The position numbers were made by a program, and so were the translations under genes. From UKL13-3 sp964392775 (GTDB lineage Bacteria > Bacteroidota > Bacteroidia > UKL13-3), in NCBI GenBank assembly GCA_964392775.1, contig CAYMRD010000004.1, forward strand, positions 62,001 through 126,000: a stretch of DNA of 64,000 bases. Direction: 5' to 3'. A model generated the notes under the pieces. That model worked only from the letters and a program-made list of their open reading frames with translations. It was not told the origin of the DNA and searched no databases. Of this stretch, positions 52,001-60,452 are shown piece by piece. Position 1 is the first letter of the stretch, and the number at the start of each line of letters is the position of its first letter.

Positions 52001-55000
52001 CTTTGGAAAGTTCAGGAAGTGTGATTTCAGGAATTACTACCGATATCAATGGAACCATACGTGCAGGAAATCCGGGTTATGCAGGAACCGGCACTGCCCC
52101 TGATATTGGAGCCTATGAAGGTGAAAATATATTTGTGGATCTCAATGGCCCTGTTATTACGATGGCACTTTTACCCAATGTGGTTCAACCCGGAGATCAA
52201 ACATTTTCAGTAACGATTGCAGATGCTTCAGGGGTAAATACACCGGTAGTTTATTATCGTAGAAATGGTTCAGATACATATCTGTATGCCACCGGAGTTC
52301 TTGAATCCGGCACTGCTCAAAATGGAATCTGGTCATTTACCATCAGTGGGGGATTATTAGGGGCTTTGGACATGGGCGACAGTATCTATTATTATATTGT
52401 TGCAGAAGATTTATCTGCCAATGCAAACCTGTCCTCTTTCCCGGAAGGAGCACAAGGAACAGTAGCTGTTTCTATTCCACCTCCCACACAATCAGGTTAC
52501 CGGATTCTTATGTTGATATCGGGTGAGCTTACCGTTGGTACAAATGGGTATTATCCTAATCTTACGGGGCCGGATGGCGCTTTTGCTGATATTAACGGAA
52601 GTTCTCTTTTGTATGATGTTAAATTGGTTATTACAAGTGATTTGGAGGAACCCGGAACGGTAGCTTTAAATCAGTTCTCTGATTATTCGGTTAGCATCGT
52701 TCCTGATGATTCTGAAGTACGAACAATTACAGGCTCAACCACAGCAGCACTCATTACATTGAATGGTGCGGATAGAGTGACTATTGATGGAAGTTTTGCC
52801 GGAGACGGTAAATACCTGCGTTTTAGAAACCGCAGTACAGGCGGTGCAACGATCAGGTTCCAGAATGATGCGCACAGAGATACCATCCGCAATTGCTACA
52901 TTGAAGGAGTTTCGGGTTCGGTTGTTCATTTTTCTACAGCAGGAGACGGTGGAACAGGAAACGATTCCAATGCTGTGATGTATTGTGAGTTGAGTGATAC
53001 TTTGGATTCGCCAACTTCTGCTTCATTACCTTCAATGATGATTGTTTCCGATGCAGTTTCTAACAGTGAAAATTATATTGGATATAACAGGTTGTATAAT
53101 TTTTCTGGTCGGGGAGTGAGTATTGCAGGGAGTTTAGCAGGAAACGACAATTGGGTTATTGACAGTAATTCTTTTTATCAGGGAGCTCATGGTTTGGCTA
53201 AAGTTGGTTCTGTTTCAACAGCAACACAACCCATTTATGTTTATTCCGGAAATGGACATACGATCAAGAATAACAATATCGGAGGTTCGGCTCCGGACAG
53301 AAGTGGAAATGCATTTAAGGCACTTTGGACTGCCTCAGGTAATGTTTTTCTTGCCATTGATTTGAGCGTTGGGACCGGGAGCGTAACAACCGTTTACGGG
53401 AATAAAATATCCAATATATCTTCATTTGCAGCAACAACAACAACATCTGCATTTACCGGAGTGAATATTAGAGGCGGATTGGTGGATGTATTAAACAATA
53501 CCATTGGCGGTGGAGCAAATGTGTATGATACCATTAGTGATGCAAGTAACTCTAATGGAGGAGGGATTGCAATATCTTCTTTAACTACAGCAGGAAGTGT
53601 AATCAATATCTTAGGAAATACGATCGGTAATATTACCAATTACTGTACTACAGGCGCATCAAACCGAACACTTGGCATAAGTGTTTTAGCTCCGGCCGGT
53701 ATTGTGGTGAATGTTACTAATAATATTATTCATGATATTAAGAGTCCGTATGCGGTTGCCGTTTCTGCATCTGGTTCCACACCGGGAGGGATTTTTGTTG
53801 GTACTACCACGGGGATAACAATTGAGGGAAATACTGTATATAATATTATAAACACGTCAACTTCTACAACAGCGGCTAGTGTAGCCTGTGGTATTGCATT
53901 TGGAAATGCAGCTACAGGAGGAATCGTGAAGCGCAATCGTATTTATAATATTTATGGAACTTCTTCCGGAACAGGAACATTTTCTCCAGTATGTTATGGA
54001 ATCTATTTGTTAACCAGAGGGCACACTGTTATTAATAATCAAATTTCAATTGGGGCTTTAGCAACGGGAGAATCAAGAGTGTTTGGAATTGGAGATGCGT
54101 CTACTACCGCAGCAGGAACCAATTCGTATTATTACAATAGCATTTATATTGGTGGACAAACACAGAGTGGATCCAATAATTCGTATGCCTTTCAGCGAAT
54201 GGGAACAGCAGCCACATCTTTGGCTTTACTGCGTAATAATATCTTGTTTAACAATCGTACATCTCTTGGAACAGGAAGGAACTATGCTTACGGTTCGAAT
54301 GCGAGCGCAGGCTATTCCCCTTATTATTTAATGAATAACCTGATGGTGGTTGGTGATACTGCGAAATTGGTGGAGCTGGTGACCGGAACAGCTCTTGGAG
54401 TTAATACGTTCAAAAATTCGTATACAGCAGTCCATAATAAAAACTGGATGGAATCAACAAATAATTTGTCTGCCGCGAATTTATTTACGAATACAGGTTC
54501 GGGTGATTTAAGTATCGATGCAACCAATGCTGCAAGTTGGTATGTTAATGGAAAAGGTCTTGCATTAGCAGGTGTATCGGGAGATTATACGAATGCATCA
54601 ACACCTCGTTCTATGTCTGTCAGTGGAGGTGCAACGGACATCGGGGCGGTGGAATTTACAACGACAACAACCCCTCCATTAGCGGTTGCATCAGCATTGC
54701 CTGCTGTAGGTACAACAACAACGTATAGTTTTGCAAACCGTGCTGTGGCAAGCATTACCTGGGGATCTTCAGGAACTGTGCCTGGTGCGGTAACCGCTAC
54801 TTATTACAGTGGCGAAAGCCATCCTGCAATTATAGCCGGAAGGCTCCGGTATAACGGATATGTAAGTGTAGATGCTGTGGGTGGTTCGGGTTACTCATTC
54901 GATATATCAATGATTGCTGATAGTGCCATTTGGGGTAATATAACCGGAAATGCAGGTGCACGTTTGGCACATTATGAAAATGCACAATGGAGTATGGTAA

Positions 55001-55680
55001 GTACAAGTTCCAGCAATATTACTACAGGGTTGTTATCGTCTGCTTCAAGTTTAGCACTTAATACCCTGCCTGCAGATTTTACAGGTGCTGATGTTTCAAA
55101 CCCACTTCCGTTGCCGGTAAGCCTTGTGAAGTTCACTGCCAATGTTTCAAACAAGGATGTTGTGTTAAATTGGAATACCTCAAGCGAAAGCAATAATGTA
55201 GGATTTGCCATTGAGCGTTCGGTGGATGGAATAAACTTTACAGAAGTGTTGTTCGAAAAAGGAAATGGAACAACGCTTAAACCGCATCGTTATGCTGCCA
55301 TTGATTATGCAGCATTTGAAAAAGAACAAGTAAGTACATTGTACTATCGTTTGAAACAGGTGGATGGAGATGGTCAGTTTAACTATAGCAATACCGTGAT
55401 GGTATACAGCCAGCAACAGCAAATGGCTGACGTTAAAGTAAGCCCGAATCCTTTTACTTCTACGGTTGATTTGGAGATTATATCGATTGGCGATAAAAAA
55501 TGTTCAATTGTGATGAGTGATGTGAGTGGAAAGGTTTTGTTATCAAAAGATATAAACCTGTATTCAGGAATCAACACGATTCAGATTAGTGAGTTTTCTC
55601 AGCTTCATTCGGGAATTTACTTCGCAACTATTTTGATGGGTAACGAAACCAAAGTTATCAAACTGATTAAAGCCGAATAG
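49072..55680 (+). CDS. Giant T9SS-secreted double beta-helix protein
   Basis: A 2202-residue protein with an N-terminal signal (about 1-30, FLCLVFSLFVSNIVLVLSAD). Residues about 40-1010 are rich in NNTI/GNTF-type turns, the mark of right-handed parallel beta-helices (pectate-lyase-like). An Ig-like segment follows at about 1020-1140 (TMALLPNVVQPGDQTFSVTI). A second helix region spans about 1200-1860 and opens with VTIDGSFAGDGKYLRFRN. Near the end, LPVSLVKFTANVSNKDVVLN begins a fibronectin-like module and VKVSPNPFTSTVDLEI the sorting domain. Probably a surface adhesin or polysaccharide-binding/cleaving protein; catalytic residues could not be identified. Confidence 0.85.
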   Translation: MIKPTTSFKFLCLVFSLFVSNIVLVLSADGQVPVSGIKTIPGDYASIQAAINSLNANGVGAGGVTITIDQGYGEIAPAGGFRLTATGTETSPIVFQTNGIGVHSYIVAPVGTVSVSSSSSALDGVWAFVGSDYVTIDGIDLVDNNTITMVSGSDMPELMEYGYGFFKRTSTNGCQNNTIKNCVIKLSNLNGIGGGSAPLMGSNNFNGSTGILFTTVMDTAVGAVIATTSPSGSNSNNTVSANTFENCYTAIGMYAYGTTNSTLGDNNNTIGGNSLSDGNIVNSFGTGISNYFAASKTFATGDIFTTSTGLVFRVIAGGTSGSTVPATATTTTGTCTIAYLYTAVAANAVLVNNQYNLTVQNNTISNARGTGAAPSVTGLRAIFAGGAASAGGSMMIADNTIALQSVSSGDIDGIYTNAGGAVSQDTISITNNTISLYQDSVPDSLTGLFRQPSGINLYGIRNASNGSATVLIVTGNTFVDDTSYASSGSFRFIYNAAVIKTVNISNNSIGNVYFPGAVGYSGTLYGICNGAGAGNTSVTVQNNTFSNYNFTATATGEHNFIYNGGTCSTALIKNNTWDSLIMKSSGVIHLIRNVAAVQVSMTVDSNRIETLFTRTAACNTFAGYYGDGTTNAATSTFTFSNNDFSNITGNIAGPNSTSFYGIYSKEITGSTTYPRKVFDGNSFTQITYHSSNFSDIIYAAALGHNGANGSVISNNVFRKIVLTGAANVNAINLLPNTFSATIPLNIYGNTIDSLVSNSVGAAVTGCNCNSGTPGLRFYQNKIGNLQANGTSAYVIAQGVYLTSNAPYSVFNNVISDLRTPNSNNPISSVCGINVLGTGSTVNIYHNTIRLSASSSGANFGTCGIYASTEPVVTLNNNIIINTSSYNGTGYTVAYQRASPSLTTYSTSSNNNIFYVGATPSWRNTLFYDGTNSDSTLIALKNRIAPRESVSSEENTVFISTSVSSANFLQPDSTVATALESSGSVISGITTDINGTIRAGNPGYAGTGTAPDIGAYEGENIFVDLNGPVITMALLPNVVQPGDQTFSVTIADASGVNTPVVYYRRNGSDTYLYATGVLESGTAQNGIWSFTISGGLLGALDMGDSIYYYIVAEDLSANANLSSFPEGAQGTVAVSIPPPTQSGYRILMLISGELTVGTNGYYPNLTGPDGAFADINGSSLLYDVKLVITSDLEEPGTVALNQFSDYSVSIVPDDSEVRTITGSTTAALITLNGADRVTIDGSFAGDGKYLRFRNRSTGGATIRFQNDAHRDTIRNCYIEGVSGSVVHFSTAGDGGTGNDSNAVMYCELSDTLDSPTSASLPSMMIVSDAVSNSENYIGYNRLYNFSGRGVSIAGSLAGNDNWVIDSNSFYQGAHGLAKVGSVSTATQPIYVYSGNGHTIKNNNIGGSAPDRSGNAFKALWTASGNVFLAIDLSVGTGSVTTVYGNKISNISSFAATTTTSAFTGVNIRGGLVDVLNNTIGGGANVYDTISDASNSNGGGIAISSLTTAGSVINILGNTIGNITNYCTTGASNRTLGISVLAPAGIVVNVTNNIIHDIKSPYAVAVSASGSTPGGIFVGTTTGITIEGNTVYNIINTSTSTTAASVACGIAFGNAATGGIVKRNRIYNIYGTSSGTGTFSPVCYGIYLLTRGHTVINNQISIGALATGESRVFGIGDASTTAAGTNSYYYNSIYIGGQTQSGSNNSYAFQRMGTAATSLALLRNNILFNNRTSLGTGRNYAYGSNASAGYSPYYLMNNLMVVGDTAKLVELVTGTALGVNTFKNSYTAVHNKNWMESTNNLSAANLFTNTGSGDLSIDATNAASWYVNGKGLALAGVSGDYTNASTPRSMSVSGGATDIGAVEFTTTTTPPLAVASALPAVGTTTTYSFANRAVASITWGSSGTVPGAVTATYYSGESHPAIIAGRLRYNGYVSVDAVGGSGYSFDISMIADSAIWGNITGNAGARLAHYENAQWSMVSTSSSNITTGLLSSASSLALNTLPADFTGADVSNPLPLPVSLVKFTANVSNKDVVLNWNTSSESNNVGFAIERSVDGINFTEVLFEKGNGTTLKPHRYAAIDYAAFEKEQVSTLYYRLKQVDGDGQFNYSNTVMVYSQQQQMADVKVSPNPFTSTVDLEIISIGDKKCSIVMSDVSGKVLLSKDINLYSGINTIQISEFSQLHSGIYFATILMGNETKVIKLIKAE

Positions 55681-55699
55681 GGGCTGTTCAAACCATATT

Positions 55700-55741
55700 C
55701 AATAAAGGTCGATCTCAGGCAGGTCGGCCTTTATTGTTTAA
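55700..55741 (+). terminator. Probable terminator of the giant beta-helix gene
   Basis: CAATAAAGGTCGA (55700-55712) and TCGGCCTTTATTG (55724-55736) form a hairpin with one G-T pair, 19 nt after the stop. Remaining gap up to 55870 holds a GATAGCTATCGGGATTC palindrome near 55800 and AAAAAGCCTCACCGTAAAGT, GAAGCTTTT (about 55836-55864), a likely terminator for the tRNA on the minus strand. Confidence 0.6.
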
Positions 55742-55870
55742 GGAAGGATAGCAGGCTTTCCGATAGTATTCGTGTCTCACACAGCAATATCATCGGTACC
55801 GATAGCTATCGGGATTCTCGCCCGGGCTGCACAAAAAAAGCCTCACCGTAAAGTGAAGCTTTTAGTAGAG

Positions 55871-55945
55871 GGTGGAATACCGGGCTCGAACCGGCGACCT
55901 CCTGAACCACAATCAGGCGCTCTAACCAACTGAGCTAAAACCACC
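55871..55945 (-). tRNA. tRNA-His (GTG)
   Basis: The minus strand folds into a tRNA with the extra G-1 typical of tRNA-His: D-arm AGCTCAGTTGGTTAGAGC, anticodon stem CCTGA/TCAGG with loop TTGTGGT giving anticodon GTG, T-arm GCCGG TTCGAGC CCGGT. Discriminator C opposite G-1. The acceptor stem GTGGTTT / ATTCCAC has two adjacent T-T mismatches (positions 5-68 and 6-67). CCA is not encoded. Confidence 0.88.
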
Positions 55946-56024
55946 GTTTAGTCAAATACCTTTTTGGGTACTTGGTTTTGGGAGTGCAAATCTAAGATTT
56001 TTGAGCAAGTTGTCAAGGGTAAAA

Positions 56025-56759
56025 TTATTTATTGCTGTATAATTCTTCTACACGCTTCCAATTCAACACATTCCAATAGGCTGCAAGGTAATCGGCACGC
56101 TTGTTTTGGTATTTAAGGTAATACGCGTGTTCCCATACATCAATTCCCATAATTGGCCTGCCTTTGGTTGTTGCAATATCCATTAAAGGGCTATCCTGAT
56201 TGGGTGTGGTGGTAATCTTCATTTTTTTGTTCTCATCCACAATAACCCAGGCCCAACCGGAGCCAAATACAGACATAGCAGCTTTTTCAAAATCTTTTTT
56301 GAACTGCTCCATTGAACCAAATTGAGCCGTTATTTCTTTTTGAATATCCTCACTTGGTTCTGTTCCTGTTTTGAGCAGCGACCAGAAAAAGCTGTGGTTC
56401 CAATGTCCGCCACCGTGGTTGCGAACGGCCGCGCGAGCGGTTTCCGGAAGTTTGTTAATACCTGAAATCAGTTCGTCCAATGTTTTTGTTTTCAGAGAGG
56501 ATTCTTTTTCAATGGCCTCGTTGAGCTTGTTGATATAAGCCTGATGATGCCTGGTATAATGGATTTCCATTGTTTGTGCATCTATAAAAGGCTCCAGGGC
56601 ATTGTAAGCATACCCTAAAGCCGGTAGCGAGAATGGGTAGGCGTGATTATTAGTTAGAGCAATATTGCGAATGGCTGCGGTAACAGGGTGTGCAGCAACA
56701 ATACTTCCGGCAGAAACGATTGCCGCTGATTTGATAAAAACTCTTCGTGATGGCTTCAT
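56025..56759 (-). CDS. Exported Fe/Mn superoxide dismutase
   Basis: A 244-residue SOD with an N-terminal twin-arginine-like signal (PSRRVFIKSAAIVSAGSIVA). The mature enzyme has the metal ligands in their usual places: His in MEIHYTRHHQAYI, His in NHSFFWSLL, Asp and His in GIDVWEHAYYLKYQNKRADY. GSGWAWVIVDENKKM and FSLPALGYAYNALEPFIDAQ are further hallmarks. Fe or Mn preference cannot be decided. It would protect the periplasm from superoxide; most bacterial SODs of this family are cytosolic. Confidence 0.92.
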   Translation of the reverse strand: MKPSRRVFIKSAAIVSAGSIVAAHPVTAAIRNIALTNNHAYPFSLPALGYAYNALEPFIDAQTMEIHYTRHHQAYINKLNEAIEKESSLKTKTLDELISGINKLPETARAAVRNHGGGHWNHSFFWSLLKTGTEPSEDIQKEITAQFGSMEQFKKDFEKAAMSVFGSGWAWVIVDENKKMKITTTPNQDSPLMDIATTKGRPIMGIDVWEHAYYLKYQNKRADYLAAYWNVLNWKRVEELYSNK

Positions 56760-56887
56760 ACTTGAAAAAAATTAGAGTGCAAATTACAATTTTACCCTCC
56801 ATTTCTATGGGTGTGCGCAAACTGTTCATTTATTATTTTTGATAATAGCAAAACGATTCGGTTATTTGAACAGGATATCTTCAGCCA

Positions 56888-58219
56888 TTGAAAGCAAAAG
56901 AAAAGGGACTCAATAAGTTTAACAGCCTGCAAACATTTCAGTTTTTGCGGTTCGGAACTTTTTTTCTCATTTCCATACTACTGGCTAAAATTGCATCTCT
57001 GTACCAGCATGAATATGGGCTGCATTTGATCAGTCAGTATGAAAACCTGATGTTGGTTACTTCGAGCCTTACATTTTTTTGGGTTTCGGCTGTTTGCAAT
57101 ACTCTCATACCTTATTACAGTAATTCAGACGGGCCAGCCCGCAAGAAGGTATTGTTCAATGTATTTACAGTGTTATTGGCTTTCTCTATTCTTGCAGGTG
57201 TTGCAGTTTCGGTACTTGGACGAATAAGGGGGAAGGACGTGGACTTGTACAATATGTTTGCTTTGGTGGTACTGCTCAACACCCCAACTTATATTGTAGA
57301 TTATATTTTTTACCTTAATGAAAAGTATAAATCGCTGATAAAATGGGGTATTATCACTTTTATTGCGCAGATACTGATGTTGTGTCTGCCTTTGTACTTC
57401 AAACAATCACTCACCCTGGCTATTAATTTACTATTGGTATTATCACTGGTGAAGTTCAATTATGCCATCATTTTGCTGATGAAGTTTTCGACCATCAGCG
57501 TTAATATTTCGCTTGTTAAAGACTTTATGATGAAGGCTATGCCTTTGATGTTTTCCATCCTTTTGGCCGGGAGTATGGAGTATATCAACAGTTATATCAT
57601 TGAATATAATTTTTCGGAAGAGGAATTTGCCATGTTCCGTTATGGTGCAAAGGAGTTGCCTGTTTTTCTGATTCTTGCCAACTCTTTAAGCAATGTTTTT
57701 AGTGGTGAAATAGCCCGGTACAATCAGGATGGGAAGTTGGAAGAAGGGTTGGCCCGTTTCAAATATTCCAGCACAAAATTGATGCGCTGGCTGTTTCCGG
57801 CCACCATGGTATTAATGTTTGTGAGTCCGTATATGTTCCGCTATGCATACAGTGAGCAGCTTATGGATGGATACAAAATATTCAATATTTACCTGTTGCT
57901 GATTGTAAGCCGCATGATTTTCCCCCAAACGGTGATTATGGGTATTATGAAAAGCAGAGTTTTCTACCTTATTTCGTCCAACTACCTTATCATTAATTGC
58001 TTGTTGTCGTTCTGGTTTATCTATTTGTTCGGCATCACAGGTATTGCTTATGCTACCGCTATTTCGTTTTTAATTGAAAAAATAATGCTGGCAACCTACT
58101 GTAAAATGGAAGGTATCAATTTCCGTCAATACACCTCAATATACGAGTATCTTGTTTATTCAGCACTCACGGTAGGTGCGTATTACCTTTCAGTGCAGGT
58201 TCAAATGCCAATGCCATAA
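56888..58219 (+). CDS. Polysaccharide flippase (MOP/Wzx-like)
   Basis: A 443-residue polytopic protein with about twelve predicted helices, starting at TTG (MKAKEKGLNKFNSLQTFQFL). The pattern of an oligosaccharide flippase is seen in FLISILLAKIASLYQHEYGL, the paired six-helix halves and EYINSYIIEYNFSEEEFAMF. It should move lipid-linked saccharides across the inner membrane. No glycosyltransferase genes are nearby, so its pathway is not shown here. The next gene (DUF3817) starts 5 nt after its stop. Confidence 0.82.
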   Translation: MKAKEKGLNKFNSLQTFQFLRFGTFFLISILLAKIASLYQHEYGLHLISQYENLMLVTSSLTFFWVSAVCNTLIPYYSNSDGPARKKVLFNVFTVLLAFSILAGVAVSVLGRIRGKDVDLYNMFALVVLLNTPTYIVDYIFYLNEKYKSLIKWGIITFIAQILMLCLPLYFKQSLTLAINLLLVLSLVKFNYAIILLMKFSTISVNISLVKDFMMKAMPLMFSILLAGSMEYINSYIIEYNFSEEEFAMFRYGAKELPVFLILANSLSNVFSGEIARYNQDGKLEEGLARFKYSSTKLMRWLFPATMVLMFVSPYMFRYAYSEQLMDGYKIFNIYLLLIVSRMIFPQTVIMGIMKSRVFYLISSNYLIINCLLSFWFIYLFGITGIAYATAISFLIEKIMLATYCKMEGINFRQYTSIYEYLVYSALTVGAYYLSVQVQMPMP

Positions 58220-58223
58220 AACT

Positions 58224-58529
58224 ATGTTAAAGTATAATCTAAAAACAACCGAAGGCCGATTTCTGGCCGTAGCTTTCCTCGAAGGAATCTCTTACCTGAT
58301 TTTGTTATTTATTGCCATGCCGCTTAAATATCTGGCCGGGCAACCACAGATGGTGAAGCAGGTGGGCATGGCGCATGGACTTTTATTCGTATTGTTTGCG
58401 CTTACACTTACACAGGTAACAATGGAACAGGGCTGGAAGTGGACCAAAGCAGCCAAAGCAACGGTGGCTTCGTTTCTGCCGTTCGGAACCTTTTGGTTTG
58501 AAGCCCAACACCGAAAAGGAAAGGCATAA
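58224..58529 (+). CDS. DUF3817 membrane protein
   Basis: A 101-residue protein from ATG 58224, 5 nt after the flippase stop. Three helices with the family hallmarks: TEGRFLAVAFLEGISYLILL, FIAMPLKYLAG with QVGMAHGLLFVLFALTLTQV, and SFLPFGTFWFEAQ. Function unknown. A MITE-like element is inserted directly behind the stop codon, between the gene and its terminator. Confidence 0.88.
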   Translation: MLKYNLKTTEGRFLAVAFLEGISYLILLFIAMPLKYLAGQPQMVKQVGMAHGLLFVLFALTLTQVTMEQGWKWTKAAKATVASFLPFGTFWFEAQHRKGKA

Positions 58530-58533
58530 AAAA

Positions 58534-58666
58534 CTGACTCGGGATATTGCCCCCCTGTCCCCGTCCTTAAAGGGAGTTTCGAGTACAAGTATTTTAGCAA
58601 GTGTGCGGTTGGTCCCCGCCAGAGGCAGGGGTGTGCAAGGGCAAGTTGACATCTTTCCGATAGTCA
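58534..58666 (+). mobile_element. MITE-like element, copy 2
   Basis: About 133 bp without a gene, in reverse direction relative to copy 1 at 30660. Ends TGACTCGGGATATTG and CCGATAGTCA. Flanked by identical GGCATAAAAAA repeats (58523-58533 and 58667-58677). The left repeat contains the stop codon of the DUF3817 gene, and the right one is the beginning of the terminator. Inner sequence GGTCCCCGCCAGAGGCAGGG matches the complement of copy 1. Confidence 0.65.
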
Positions 58667-58671
58667 GGCAT

Positions 58672-58708
58672 AAAAAATCCCGCACCGTGTAACGGTGCGG
58701 GATTTTTT
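58672..58708. terminator. Bidirectional terminator
   Basis: AAAAAATCCCGCACCG (58672-58687), loop TGTAA, and the exact complement (58693-58708). Serves the flippase-DUF3817 unit on the plus strand and the PepSY gene on the minus strand. Confidence 0.88.
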
Positions 58709-58723
58709 ATGAAATGAACTGGT

Positions 58724-59296
58724 TTAAAGTAACGCCTGAATAATGATGGCAACAACAGGCGGAATAATTCCGGCTGCAATCCACCATTTTCCCCGGCCTG
58801 TAATGCCGTGTTTACCTTTGAGTACAAACAAGCCGGTGACGGTGATAACGATTAACAGCACTGCGAAGATATCAGATACCCATTTCCATCCTTTTAAACT
58901 GTTGCGGTGAATAACGTTAACCTGATAAAAAACAGGACGTTTGGCAACCTGTTCAAGAACAGCTCTTTTCTCGGCCAGATAGATGTGCAAAGAGGCATTG
59001 TCGTAATATATCTTCACCTGATCATTGGTTGGGAAGTCAAACACTTTATACGACTCTTGTCCAATCAGTGCTCCAAATTGCTGGATTTGTTCCGCATTAA
59101 TCTGATTCCTTTCGTAGCTCTGATTTAACGGTATCGTTTCTTTATGCAGGATAAAGTCCGCATTCCAGTCGTCAACATGGTTGAGCGCTAAGCCCGAAAT
59201 ACAGTAGATGATAATGAGCGAAGAAAAGAAATACCCCAGATCACGGTGCGTGGCAACGTTCAGCTTTCTTACCTTCTTGGTTGTAATGCCAAACAT
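58724..59296 (-). CDS. PepSY-associated membrane protein
   Basis: A 190-residue inner-membrane protein of the PepSY-associated TM family. The N-terminal helix contains THRDLGYFFSSLIIIYCISG with the family His, followed by LALNHVDDWNADF. The middle is a periplasmic PepSY-like part, then GWKWVSDIFAVLLIVITVTG and a last helix. Relatives act with iron- or heme-uptake systems, some as reductases. Its start is 2 nt behind the CbiX-like gene, so they are co-transcribed and point to metal or heme handling. Confidence 0.87.
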   Translation of the reverse strand: MFGITTKKVRKLNVATHRDLGYFFSSLIIIYCISGLALNHVDDWNADFILHKETIPLNQSYERNQINAEQIQQFGALIGQESYKVFDFPTNDQVKIYYDNASLHIYLAEKRAVLEQVAKRPVFYQVNVIHRNSLKGWKWVSDIFAVLLIVITVTGLFVLKGKHGITGRGKWWIAAGIIPPVVAIIIQALL

Positions 59297-59298
59297 GT

Positions 59299-60246
59299 TT
59301 AGTTCGATTGAGTGTTGATTTTGGTTACGTATTCGTTGGTAATAGAATGTACCCAGTTTTCAATATTTGGATCCGGCAAAATAGCATCCGGTTTATATGA
59401 TACTTTTTGGGTGTGGTTTGCAATCTTTTCAATTCCTCCGCCAATGATTTTAATTTGAAAAGTCTCGTCATGAGCAACCAATACAGGAATCACAACAGCA
59501 TGTTCCTTTGTAGCCAATACTTTGTTGATGGCTTTGGTGGTTTCATTCGGGTCGTAATGCGCAATATGTCCGCACCATCCATAACTGTGTTCGGTGATAC
59601 CCAGATTTGTTTTTACATGTTCAGCTACTTTATCAAATAACTGTCCCCATTCTTTATCGTATGTTTCATCTCCGTACCCAATCAATACCAAGCCTTCGTT
59701 TGCCGCATCTTTAGACAAAGCCTGAGTACGTCTTAACACATTTTTTTGAAGGATATCGGTAAAGTCCAATAAAGGTGTAATCGTAGTTGTGGCTTTAGGT
59801 GTGTAACGGGCAATTTTCTCAATTTTGAGCATTTCCATTGATTGAGGGTCTTCTTTCTGACCAATAATAGTAGGAATGTCTTCAAACGAGTGCGGGCTTA
59901 CCGTTAAGAATATCGGTACAATAATAATGTCGGTGAATCCGGCTGAGTCAAACTCTTTTAAGCGGGTAGCAATCGAAGGCTCGGTGTATTCCATGAAAGC
60001 TGTTTTGATGCCGCCTACATTGGGCATCAGGAGGATGGAGTCGGTTACTTTTTTTTCCAGATCAAGCAGGGCATTTCTCCATGTTTCGGAGCGGGAGCCG
60101 TGGTTTACAAGCAATACGCCTATTTTTTTACCTGAGTGAGTTGAATTGGCTGAACCTGAACCACCGGATGGTTGGCATGACATGAACAAACTGCTACCTA
60201 CCAGAAGAGTTAAAGCAATAAGGGTGAGTTTTTGAAATGATTTCAT
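59299..60246 (-). CDS. CbiX/CbiK-like chelatase-fold lipoprotein
   Basis: A 315-residue protein with a lipoprotein signal (ALTLLVGSSLFMSC). Two CbiX-type halves follow: GVLLVNHGSRSETW with the family His, GFTDIIIVPIFLTVSPHSFE, then VLIGYGDETYDKEW, YGWCGHIAHYDPNE and VVIPVLVAHDETFQI. Sirohydrochlorin cobaltochelatases and the periplasmic CbiK share this fold. An exported lipid-anchored version is unlikely to make siroheme and more probably binds or inserts metal in heme or cobalamin-like rings outside the cytoplasm. It forms a unit with the PepSY gene and is divergent from HmuY. Confidence 0.82.
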   Translation of the reverse strand: MKSFQKLTLIALTLLVGSSLFMSCQPSGGSGSANSTHSGKKIGVLLVNHGSRSETWRNALLDLEKKVTDSILLMPNVGGIKTAFMEYTEPSIATRLKEFDSAGFTDIIIVPIFLTVSPHSFEDIPTIIGQKEDPQSMEMLKIEKIARYTPKATTTITPLLDFTDILQKNVLRRTQALSKDAANEGLVLIGYGDETYDKEWGQLFDKVAEHVKTNLGITEHSYGWCGHIAHYDPNETTKAINKVLATKEHAVVIPVLVAHDETFQIKIIGGGIEKIANHTQKVSYKPDAILPDPNIENWVHSITNEYVTKINTQSN

Positions 60247-60452
60247 TTTTATATAGATGTATATGTGAAATTGTCATGCAAATGTAAAATCATCTTATAA
60301 CTAGTCTAAATAAAAATAATTTTTATCTTTCATACATCTAGTAATCAGTAGCATAAAATATAATAAAGGGATAATTACAGGTTTATTACTTAGAACTATT
60401 TTAAATAACGACTTCTTTCTGTTTAGATTTGCGTCTACAAAATCAAAAAAAC
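60247..60452. promoter_or_regulatory. AT-rich divergent promoter region of the heme/metal locus
   Basis: TAGATTTG (60424-60431) fits TAnnTTTG for the HmuY gene, 21 nt before its ATG. ACTAGTCTAAATAA (60301-60314) and TTAGAACTATTTTAAATAA (60390-60408) are possible metal-regulator sites but match no consensus well enough to name one. Confidence 0.35.

Noticed and set aside
60301..60408. Fur-type box in the HmuY/CbiX intergenic region
   Set aside because: ACTAGTCTAAATAA and TTAGAACTATTTTAAATAA are only loosely palindromic and match no known consensus well enough; noted as possible sites only.
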